DNA of 64,000 bases. Source: JAJXUB01 sp047974805. GTDB taxonomy: Bacteria; Actinomycetota; Actinomycetes; Actinomycetales; Dermatophilaceae. This document shows, piece after piece, positions 57,229-64,000 of the stretch. The position numbers were made by a program, and so were the translations under genes. Where the stretch lies: NCBI GenBank assembly GCA_047974805.1, contig JBKECS010000017.1:62001-126000 (forward strand), in the 5' to 3' direction. Under the pieces are notes generated by a model. That model saw nothing but the letters and a program-made list of their open reading frames with translations. It was not told the DNA's origin and did no database searches. How positions within the stretch are numbered: position 1 is the first letter of the stretch; each line of letters begins with the position of its first letter.

Positions 57229-60210
57229 GTGACTGCGCCCAACCCCCCTGCTGGCCGAAACCATGACCGGTTGCTGGTCCGTGGAGCCCGGGAACACAAC
57301 CTTCGCGATATCAGCGTCGACCTCCCGCGCGACGCCCTCATCGTCTTCACCGGACTCTCCGGTTCGGGCAAGTCCTCACTGGCGTTCGACACGATCTTCG
57401 CCGAGGGGCAGCGACGCTACGTCGAGTCGCTCAGCGCCTACGCCCGGCAGTTTCTCGGGCAGATGGACAAGCCCGACGTGGACTTCATCGAGGGACTCTC
57501 CCCGGCGGTGTCCATCGACCAGAAGTCGACGAACCGCAACCCGCGCTCGACGGTCGGCACCATCACCGAGGTCTACGACTATCTACGGCTGTTGTTCGCC
57601 CGGGCCGGCCGGCCCCATTGCCCCATCTGCATGGAGCCCATCACCCGGCAGAGCCCGCAACAGATCGTCGACCGGCTGCTCGAACTGCCCGAGCGGACTC
57701 GCTTCCAGGTGCTAGCCCCCGTGGTGCGTGCCAGGAAGGGTGAGTACGTCGACCTGTTCGCGGACCTGCAATCCAAGGGATTTTCCCGGGCGAAGGTCGA
57801 CGGGGAGGTCATCTCCCTATCGGATCCGCCCAAACTGGAGAAGCAGATCAAGCATTCGATCGACGTTGTCGTGGACCGCCTGGTGGCCAAAGGCGATGAG
57901 CCTTCCGCCAAACAGCGATTGACCGATTCGGTCGAGACCGCCCTCGGGTTGGCCGGTGGGGTCGTCGTGATCGACTTCGTCGACCGTGAGCCAGGCAACC
58001 CGGAGCGGGAGCGCCGCTTCTCCGAAAAGATGGCCTGCCCGAACGACCACCCGCTGGCGATCGACGAAATCGAGCCGAGGTCCTTCTCCTTCAACAGCCC
58101 GTTCGGCGCGTGCCCCGCCTGTACCGGAATCGGCACCGAGCTCGAAGTGGACCCCGAGTTGTTGGTTCCCGACGAGGATCTGTCCTTGGCCCAAGGTGCG
58201 ATTGCGCCCTGGGGCAGTGGCAGCGGGTCAGCCGAGTACTTCCAGCGGGTGATGAGCGGACTCGCCGACGATCTGAACTTCTCCATGGACACCCCATGGC
58301 GGGCCCTGCCCAAGCGCGCCAAGGACGCACTTTTGGATGGTCAGAACCACAAGGTGCATGTTCGATATCGGAACCGATTCGGGCGGGAACGCTCCTACTC
58401 GACGGGGTTCGAGGGCGTGGTGCACTGGGTGAAGCGGCGGCATACAGAGACCGAATCGGACTGGTCCCGGGAACGTTATGAGGGCTACATGCGTGAGGTT
58501 CCCTGCCCGGCCTGTCGCGGTGCCCGGCTCAAGCCTGAGTCCCTAGCGGTGCTTGTCGGCGGACGGAGCATCTCCGAGGTCTCCGCTCTGTCTATCGGGG
58601 CGGCCTCCGGGTTCCTCGATTCGGTGGACTTCACCGCGCGGGAGCGGGCCATTGCCGAACGCGTTATCAAGGAAATCGATGCACGCTTGGGCTTTCTGCT
58701 TGACGTGGGTTTGGACTACCTTTCGCTGGACCGCCCCGCCGCGACCCTCTCCGGCGGGGAGGCTCAACGGATCCGGCTGGCTACTCAGATCGGGTCCGGC
58801 TTGGTGGGGGTGCTTTACGTGTTGGATGAGCCGTCCATCGGCCTGCACCAGCGGGACAACCATCGGCTCATCGAGACCCTGACCAGGCTGCGAGACCTCG
58901 GCAACACGCTCATCGTCGTCGAGCACGATGAAGACACCATCGCGGCGGCCGACTGGGTGGTGGACATCGGCCCCGGCGCCGGTGAACACGGCGGCAACGT
59001 GGTGTATTCGGGACCCGTCGAGGGGTTGGTGCATCACGCCGAGTCGATCACCGGGTCCTTTCTGTCCAAGCGCTTGGAGATTCCGATGCCAGCGTTGCGC
59101 CGTCCGGTCGAGCGTGGTCGGCGCGTCACCGTTACGGGTGCCCGGGAGAACAACCTGGCGAACCTCACCGTGTCCTTTCCCTTGGGCACCTTCACCGCAG
59201 TCACCGGTGTCTCTGGATCGGGCAAATCGACCCTGGTCAATGACATTCTCTACAACGTCTTGGCCAACAAGCTCAACGGCGCCCGGCACGTCCCGGGCAG
59301 GCACAAATCGGTCACTGGCCTGGAGAATCTCGACAAGGTTGTGCACGTCGACCAGAGCCCGATCGGGCGCACCCCCCGGTCGAACCCAGCCACCTACACC
59401 GGAGTGTTCGATCACATACGTCGGCTGTTTGCCGAAACCACCGAAGCCAAGATTCGCGGCTACCAGCCGGGCCGCTTTTCCTTCAACGTCAAGGGTGGCC
59501 GGTGCGACAACTGTTCCGGCGACGGCACGATCAAGATCGAGATGAACTTCCTCCCGGACGTCTATGTCCCCTGCGAGGTATGCCACGGTGCCCGGTACAA
59601 CCGGGAGACCCTCGAGGTGCACTTCAAGGGCAAGACCATTGCCGACGTGCTCGATATGCCGATCGAGGAGGCAGGTGACTTCTTCGCGGCCGTTCCGGCC
59701 ATCGCCCGGCACATGAAGACTCTCAACGATGTCGGGTTGGGGTACGTCCGGCTCGGTCAGCCGGCACCAACCCTTTCCGGCGGCGAGGCTCAGCGGGTGA
59801 AACTCGCTTCTGAACTGCAAAAGCGCTCCACCGGCCGGACGATCTATGTCTTGGACGAGCCGACCACCGGACTGCACTTCGAGGACATTCGTAAACTGCT
59901 CATCGTCCTGCAGGGGTTGGTCGAGAAGGGCAACACGGTCATCGTTATCGAGCACAACCTCGACGTCATCAAGAACGCTGACTGGATCATCGACCTGGGG
60001 CCCGAGGGCGGTTCGGGCGGTGGACAAGTCATCGCCGAGGGCACCCCGGAGAGCGTCGCTGCTGACCCGAGCAGCCACACCGGACGCTTCCTGGCCCCCG
60101 TCCTGGCCGGTACCGGACACGCCGAGACCGATCTCACTGTGCCCGCACCGAAGACAGCCACGTCCACGTCGAAGAAGACCCAAGCGCGTAAGCAGGCATG
60201 GGCGTCATAA
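57229..60210 (+). CDS. uvrA: UvrABC system protein A
   Basis: DNA damage-sensing ATPase of nucleotide excision repair, 993 residues. Two ABC modules show Walker A motifs (GLSGSGKSSLAFDT and GVSGSGKSTLVND) and signatures TLSGGEAQRI and TLSGGEAQRV. Zinc modules are CPICMEPITRQ, CPACTGIG, CPACRGARL and CDNCSGDG/CEVCHGARY. The tail is Thr/Lys-rich. The GTG start gives VTAPNPPAGRNHDRLLVRGAREHNL, the usual entry to the domain. It is divergent from the mycothiol-type gene. Confidence 0.97.
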   Translation: MTAPNPPAGRNHDRLLVRGAREHNLRDISVDLPRDALIVFTGLSGSGKSSLAFDTIFAEGQRRYVESLSAYARQFLGQMDKPDVDFIEGLSPAVSIDQKSTNRNPRSTVGTITEVYDYLRLLFARAGRPHCPICMEPITRQSPQQIVDRLLELPERTRFQVLAPVVRARKGEYVDLFADLQSKGFSRAKVDGEVISLSDPPKLEKQIKHSIDVVVDRLVAKGDEPSAKQRLTDSVETALGLAGGVVVIDFVDREPGNPERERRFSEKMACPNDHPLAIDEIEPRSFSFNSPFGACPACTGIGTELEVDPELLVPDEDLSLAQGAIAPWGSGSGSAEYFQRVMSGLADDLNFSMDTPWRALPKRAKDALLDGQNHKVHVRYRNRFGRERSYSTGFEGVVHWVKRRHTETESDWSRERYEGYMREVPCPACRGARLKPESLAVLVGGRSISEVSALSIGAASGFLDSVDFTARERAIAERVIKEIDARLGFLLDVGLDYLSLDRPAATLSGGEAQRIRLATQIGSGLVGVLYVLDEPSIGLHQRDNHRLIETLTRLRDLGNTLIVVEHDEDTIAAADWVVDIGPGAGEHGGNVVYSGPVEGLVHHAESITGSFLSKRLEIPMPALRRPVERGRRVTVTGARENNLANLTVSFPLGTFTAVTGVSGSGKSTLVNDILYNVLANKLNGARHVPGRHKSVTGLENLDKVVHVDQSPIGRTPRSNPATYTGVFDHIRRLFAETTEAKIRGYQPGRFSFNVKGGRCDNCSGDGTIKIEMNFLPDVYVPCEVCHGARYNRETLEVHFKGKTIADVLDMPIEEAGDFFAAVPAIARHMKTLNDVGLGYVRLGQPAPTLSGGEAQRVKLASELQKRSTGRTIYVLDEPTTGLHFEDIRKLLIVLQGLVEKGNTVIVIEHNLDVIKNADWIIDLGPEGGSGGGQVIAEGTPESVAADPSSHTGRFLAPVLAGTGHAETDLTVPAPKTATSTSKKTQARKQAWAS

Positions 60211-60297
60211 CCTCCAGTTATGGCCTGTCGAGTCACAACTTGGTCACACCCCCGGCGTGGGGAGGCTTGCTGCTTAGGAGTGGGTGGTCATCCGTGC

Positions 60298-60303
60298 TAG
60301 TTT
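60298..60303 (+). promoter_or_regulatory. candidate extended -10 of livK
   Basis: TGCTAGTTT (hexamer TAGTTT at 60298-60303) fits an extended -10 and lies about 68 bp before the livK ATG. The -35 region is unclear. A short CATAAC/GTTATG hairpin at 60206-60222 overlaps the uvrA stop but lacks a T-run. Confidence 0.4.
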
Positions 60304-60371
60304 CCCCGCACTTGGTTGTCCGTATGCGATCACCAAGAAAGCCAACGAAGCCCGGAACACGCGGAGGACCC

Positions 60372-61523
60372 ATGTCACGAATGACCCGTATCTGGAGTGT
60401 CGGAGCGGCCGTATGTGCCGTGGGACTGACGCTCACCGCCTGCGGTAGCAGTTCAGAAGGTGGAAGCTCGACCAGCGGCAGCGCTGGTGGCGGCGACTGC
60501 CAGACAACGACCATCGCCTACCTCGGCGCCATCACCGGCGACGCGGGCGCGCTCGGCGTCAACATGGTCAACGGCATCAAGCTGGCCCTGGACGAATACA
60601 ACAAAGACGCCAGCTGCAAGGTGGACCTGAAGACCTTCGACTCGCAGGGAAGCCCCGACAAGGCCCCGGCGCTGGCCACCCAGATCATCAACGACAAGAC
60701 CGTGATCGGCCTGGTCGGTCCCGGCTTCTCCGGCGAGACCCTGGCCACCGGCAAGACCTTCTTCGAGGCTGGTCTGCCGGTCATCTCCCCGTCAGCCACC
60801 AACGTCACCATCACCGAGCAGGGGTGGACCCAGTTCCACCGTGTCATCGGCAACGACAACGCCCAGGGCAAGGGGGATGCGAAGTTCCTCACCGACACGG
60901 TCAAGGCCTCGAAGGTCTACGTCATCGACGATGCCCAGGACTACAGCAAGGGCTTGGCCACCGTGGTCAAGGACACGCTGGGCTCCGTTGCGGTCGGCTA
61001 CGACGAGATCCAGGTCAAGCAGACGGACATGTCGGCGGTTGTGACCAAGGTGACCGCGGCGGGTTCTGACGCCGTCTTCTACGGTGGCTACTACACCGAG
61101 GCGGGCTTGCTGGTGAAGCAGTTGCGTCAGGCTGGCTGGAAGGGCACCTTCGTCTCGGGCGACGGCGCTGAGGACCCCGCGTTCGTCAAAGTCGCCGGTG
61201 AAGCAGCCAACGGCGCCTTCCTCTCGGCCCCGGCAGCTCCCGCCCCCGCCGACTTCTCGACCAAGGTCAAGGACGTCACTGGTGCGGCTGCGGGTCTGTA
61301 CACCACCCAGGCCTACGATGCAGCAAACATCTTCCTGGCGGCGTTGAAGGCTGGTAAGACGAGCGCCCAAGACATCAACACCTTCATCGGCTCCTACACC
61401 GGTGACGGTGCAAGCGGTCCGATCGCCTTTGACGACAAGGGTGACATCAAGGTTTCGACGATCTACATGTACACCGTCAAGGACGGGAAGCTAGACACAG
61501 AGAACCCGGAAGCGGTTAAGTAA
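60372..61523 (+). CDS. livK: branched-chain amino acid ABC transporter, substrate-binding lipoprotein
   Basis: A 383-residue periplasmic-binding-protein type I lipoprotein. The signal peptide has a hydrophobic core and a lipobox LTAC (Cys at about residue 21), followed by a Gly/Ser-rich linker. The Leu/Ile/Val-binding fold shows IAYLGAITGDAGALGVNMVNG, GLVGPGFSGETLA and FYGGYYTEAGLLVKQLRQAG. GGAGGA lies 5 nt before the ATG, which fixes the start. It is the first gene of the liv operon and is separated from livH by a strong hairpin. Confidence 0.94.
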   Translation: MSRMTRIWSVGAAVCAVGLTLTACGSSSEGGSSTSGSAGGGDCQTTTIAYLGAITGDAGALGVNMVNGIKLALDEYNKDASCKVDLKTFDSQGSPDKAPALATQIINDKTVIGLVGPGFSGETLATGKTFFEAGLPVISPSATNVTITEQGWTQFHRVIGNDNAQGKGDAKFLTDTVKASKVYVIDDAQDYSKGLATVVKDTLGSVAVGYDEIQVKQTDMSAVVTKVTAAGSDAVFYGGYYTEAGLLVKQLRQAGWKGTFVSGDGAEDPAFVKVAGEAANGAFLSAPAAPAPADFSTKVKDVTGAAAGLYTTQAYDAANIFLAALKAGKTSAQDINTFIGSYTGDGASGPIAFDDKGDIKVSTIYMYTVKDGKLDTENPEAVK

Positions 61524-61550
61524 AGAGCGTCCGAAAGGACCACACGTCGC

Positions 61551-61593
61551 GACAAGGCCCGGGGGGTGGGCACATCCGCCCCCCGGCCTTGTC
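61551..61593 (+). terminator. hairpin between livK and livH
   Basis: GACAAGGCC (61551-61559) pairs with GGCCTTGTC (61585-61593), and inner GGGGGG pairs with CCCCCC, leaving one bulged C and a loop of about 12 nt. It is followed by TCTG rather than a U-run. It probably works as a partial terminator or an RNA-stabilising 3' end, keeping livK mRNA above that of the membrane genes. Confidence 0.7.
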
Positions 61594-61613
61594 TCTGCCC
61601 GTAGGGGAGTGCG

Positions 61614-62615
61614 TTGGACTTCTCGTTTCTTTTCCACAACATCACCGAGCTGACCATCACCGGGCTGTCACTTGGCGCTATTTATGCGCTCGTCGCACTG
61701 GGCTACACGATGGTCTACGGGGTGCTCCAACTGATCAACTTCGCTCACTCCGAAGTCTTCATGTATGGCACCTTCGCAGCTGCCTGGGTCGTCGTGTTCT
61801 TTCACGGCACCTCGACGGCGACGCAGTCGTTGGGGCAGTCCGCCGGGCTCCTCATCGCGGCATTGCTGGTGGCCATGGCCATGTCAGGCTTGGTGGCACT
61901 GTTTCTCGAACGGGTCGCCTATCGGCCCCTCTTGAAGCGCAACGCGCCCCGGCTCATGGCCCTCATCTCCGCGATCGGTGCGTCCTTCATGCTCTCCGAA
62001 CTGATGGGCCTGCGAGATCGCGTGGCTGGCTGGTTCGGCCTGCGGGGCAACCTCGATGTTTACGTTGAAAAGGCTCGCGACGTTTACCCGAACCCCGTGA
62101 CCATCCAGCCACAAACGGTGTTCAGCATCGGTGGCTACGGCGTCAAGGACGTCGACATCATGATCATCGTGGCATCGCTGATCATGATGTTTGCCCTGGA
62201 CCAGTTCGTGCGGCGTACCCGGTTCGGCCGCGGAATGAGAGCCACAGCTCAAGACCCGGACTCTGCAGCGCTCATGGGCGTCAACTCCACCCGGATCATT
62301 CGTGGCACGTTTCTTCTGGGCGGCATTATGGCCGGCACAGCGGCGTTGCTCTACATGATCAAAATTGGATCGACCCGCCAGGACGCAGGCTTCATCCTCG
62401 GGGTGAAAGCCTTCACGGCAGCCGTCCTCGGAGGCATCGGCAACTTGCGCGGCGCGCTGGTCGGTGGGCTCCTGTTGGGGGTGGTCGAGAACTACGGTGC
62501 GGCAGTGTTCGGGACCGAGTGGAAAGATGTCGTGGCGTTCGTTCTTCTCATCTTCACCCTCCTCGTTCGACCGTCGGGCTTGCTCGGCGAGTCGCTCGGA
62601 AAGGCGCGTGCCTGA
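61614..62615 (+). CDS. livH: branched-chain amino acid ABC transporter permease LivH
   Basis: A 333-residue permease with about eight helices, in the LivH group (GLSLGAIYALVALGYTMVYGVLQLINFAHSEVF is the characteristic N-terminal segment; AFTAAVLGGIGNLRGALVGGLLLGVVE is the EAA-type loop that contacts the ATPase). The start is a TTG with AGGGGAG just upstream. It overlaps livM by one base (TGATG). Confidence 0.95.
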   Translation: MDFSFLFHNITELTITGLSLGAIYALVALGYTMVYGVLQLINFAHSEVFMYGTFAAAWVVVFFHGTSTATQSLGQSAGLLIAALLVAMAMSGLVALFLERVAYRPLLKRNAPRLMALISAIGASFMLSELMGLRDRVAGWFGLRGNLDVYVEKARDVYPNPVTIQPQTVFSIGGYGVKDVDIMIIVASLIMMFALDQFVRRTRFGRGMRATAQDPDSAALMGVNSTRIIRGTFLLGGIMAGTAALLYMIKIGSTRQDAGFILGVKAFTAAVLGGIGNLRGALVGGLLLGVVENYGAAVFGTEWKDVVAFVLLIFTLLVRPSGLLGESLGKARA

Positions 62616-63790
62616 TGGGAGTCGTCCGCACCTTCCTCAGCCACCTGGCTGCCCGGTACGCCGCGCTGCCTCGCGCGGCCCGGATCGGCCTGCTGGTCTT
62701 GTTGGCGTTGTTCTTCTACGTGTTGCCCTTGCTGCGGCCACCGATCATCACGACCCAACAGATCGACTTCGGCGGTGTCATGTTCGCCGTGGCGGCGATG
62801 GCACTTGTCGCGGTGGGTCTGAACATCGTCATCGGGTATGCAGGCCTGCTGGACCTCGGATATGTCGGCTTCTACGCGGTGGGGGCGTACGCGACCGGTG
62901 TCCTTACCGTGTACCACTGGTCGTGGCCCTTCTTCTTGGCCCTGCCACTGGCCGTCGTGGTCACCATGATCACCGGCGTCATCCTCGGCGCGCCCACCCT
63001 GCGGGTGCGCGGAGACTACCTCGCTATTGTCACCCTGGGCTTCGGGGAGATCATCAGGCTCATCGTCACCAACGTCGAATGGGTCGGCGCGGCTGCAGGG
63101 ATCAAGGACATCCCACATCCTCCCGCCATCGGGCCAGCCCCGGTGCCTCCGTACGAACCCGGGGGACTGTTTTCCGTCCCTTCGCTGTCCTGGGACGGTT
63201 TCGTCCCCTCCATCGATACCAGTCGGGAGGTGCCGGTCATCGCTTTCGGGGCGACCAGCGCCATCCCGTACTACTGGTTGGTGTTGAGCTTCCTCATCCT
63301 CGTCTTGTTCGCGGATAGGCTCGTCAAAGACAGCCGCATCGGGCGGGCCTGGGAGGCCACCCGCGAGGACGAGGACGCCGCCGAACTCATGGGGGTGCCG
63401 ACGTTCAAGTTCAAGCTGCTGGCCTTCGCTCTCGGCGCGGCCATCGGTGGCTTGTCCGGATCGCTCTACGCCAGCAGCCAGAGTGGATACATCAACCCAC
63501 AGAGCTTCCCGCTGCTGTTGTCGATGCTGTTCGTGGCCGCTGTCATCGTCGGTGGGGCGGGCAACCGCTGGGGCGCCGTCCTCGGTGGGGCGCTCGTTGC
63601 CTATTTGCCCGAGCGATTCCGTGCCTTCGCGGACTTCCGGCTGCTGGTCTTCGGCCTAGCGTTGATGATCCTTCCGATCTACCGTCCACAGGGTTTGTTA
63701 CCGCCTAGGCGGACCATCCGTGCGCGAGAGGTCCAAAAGGAGCTCGCCGAACTGGAGGGCGCCGACGAGGAAGTTCAGGAGATTGGCTGA
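62615..63790 (+). CDS. livM: branched-chain amino acid ABC transporter permease LivM
   Basis: A 391-residue permease with about ten helices. LNIVIGYAGLLDLGYVGFYAVGAYAT and the coupling-loop region AAVIVGGAGNRWGAVLGGALVAYLPE are typical of LivM. A 50-residue loop with Pro-rich content (HPPAIGPAPVPPYEPGG) faces outside. The C-terminus is charged (RAREVQKELAELEGADEE). It starts on the last base of the livH stop codon, and livG follows immediately. Confidence 0.95.
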   Translation: MGVVRTFLSHLAARYAALPRAARIGLLVLLALFFYVLPLLRPPIITTQQIDFGGVMFAVAAMALVAVGLNIVIGYAGLLDLGYVGFYAVGAYATGVLTVYHWSWPFFLALPLAVVVTMITGVILGAPTLRVRGDYLAIVTLGFGEIIRLIVTNVEWVGAAAGIKDIPHPPAIGPAPVPPYEPGGLFSVPSLSWDGFVPSIDTSREVPVIAFGATSAIPYYWLVLSFLILVLFADRLVKDSRIGRAWEATREDEDAAELMGVPTFKFKLLAFALGAAIGGLSGSLYASSQSGYINPQSFPLLLSMLFVAAVIVGGAGNRWGAVLGGALVAYLPERFRAFADFRLLVFGLALMILPIYRPQGLLPPRRTIRAREVQKELAELEGADEEVQEIG

Positions 63791-63791
63791 G

Positions 63792-64000
63792 ATGAGCGAA
63801 AACACTCGAGTCCTTGACCTCGACAACGTGACGCTCAAATTCGGCGGCCTGACCGCGTTGGATTCAGTGTCCTTCCACATCGACCGCGGCGAGATTCTCG
63901 GGTTGATCGGGCCCAACGGTGCCGGGAAGACGACCGCGTTCAACGCCATCACGGGTGTCTATCAACCGACCTCGGGTGATGTGCGGTTCGAGGGACAGTC
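63792..64000 (+). CDS. livG: branched-chain amino acid ABC transporter ATPase LivG, 3' partial
   Basis: Start of an ABC ATPase, cut by the right window edge. It begins MSENTRVLDLDNVTLKFGGLT and contains the Walker A GPNGAGKTTAFNAITG (about residues 39-54). Only about 70 residues are visible. Position immediately after livM (one base after its stop) and the FGGLTAL pattern identify LivG rather than LivF. Confidence 0.9.
   Translation, partial: MSENTRVLDLDNVTLKFGGLTALDSVSFHIDRGEILGLIGPNGAGKTTAFNAITGVYQPTSGDVRFEGQ

Noticed and set aside
58543..60183. 546-residue open frame antisense to uvrA
   Set aside because: The mirror of uvrA codons in a high-GC genome; composition is Gly/Val/His-rich and no domain is visible.
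60206..60222. CATAAC/GTTATG hairpin at the uvrA stop
   Set aside because: Only six base pairs and no T-run; too weak to call a terminator.

Overview
The window is a densely packed, high-GC chromosomal segment of an actinobacterium. Supporting signs are GTG/TTG starts, many genes without Shine-Dalgarno sites, a CoaE-GrpB fusion, a mycothiol-dependent-type enzyme, an ANTAR response regulator, the trp-operon families TIGR02234 and HGxxPAAW, and the DprE1/DprE2/AftD arabinan genes. A Micrococcales-type (Dermatophilaceae/Intrasporangiaceae-like) host is my best guess. I cannot prove the genus, and no rRNA is present.

Layout. 1-13.8 kb: rsmB (cut by the window edge), rpe, hisE, hisG, hisF and hisI, then a translationally coupled trp operon (trpE, two small membrane proteins, trpC, trpB, trpA) followed by lgt. 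A transporter/kinase pair and a TIGR03085 gene sit on the other strand. 13.9-27 kb: glutamate synthase gltB-gltD, pyk, tRNA-Leu(CAA), an ANTAR regulator, a GNAT gene, a thioesterase, polA and coaE. 27-46 kb: an envelope-polysaccharide region with a flippase, DprE2, DprE1 and decaprenyl-phosphate phosphoribosyltransferase (together making decaprenyl-phospho-arabinose), a GT-C-like membrane protein, a small lipoprotein, a DUF3068 protein, a GT4 glycosyltransferase, AftD, an acyltransferase and another GT-C-like protein; rpsA and a methyltransferase are embedded in it. 46-50 kb: a degenerate PHP-domain protein beside two response regulators and a PAS histidine kinase. 50-60 kb: uvrB, metY under a SAM-IV riboswitch, terC under a yybP-ykoY (Mn2+) riboswitch, an EamA exporter, a metallo-hydrolase, a mycothiol-type enzyme and uvrA. 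60-64 kb: a branched-chain amino-acid ABC transporter (livK, livH, livM, start of livG), cut at the right edge.

I see no insertion sequence, prophage, CRISPR array or recent island. This is mostly core chromosome. The most notable items are: a DprE1 with Ala in place of the benzothiazinone-reactive Cys; two divergent riboswitches in one 518-bp gap; a strongly over-represented heptamer GTATGCC/GGCATAC in every reading frame and on both strands; a recurring TANNNT box 6-8 nt before start codons that marks leaderless genes and helps choose starts; a shortened GrpB domain on CoaE; and a PHP-like protein lacking its metal ligands beside a sensor kinase with two receivers.
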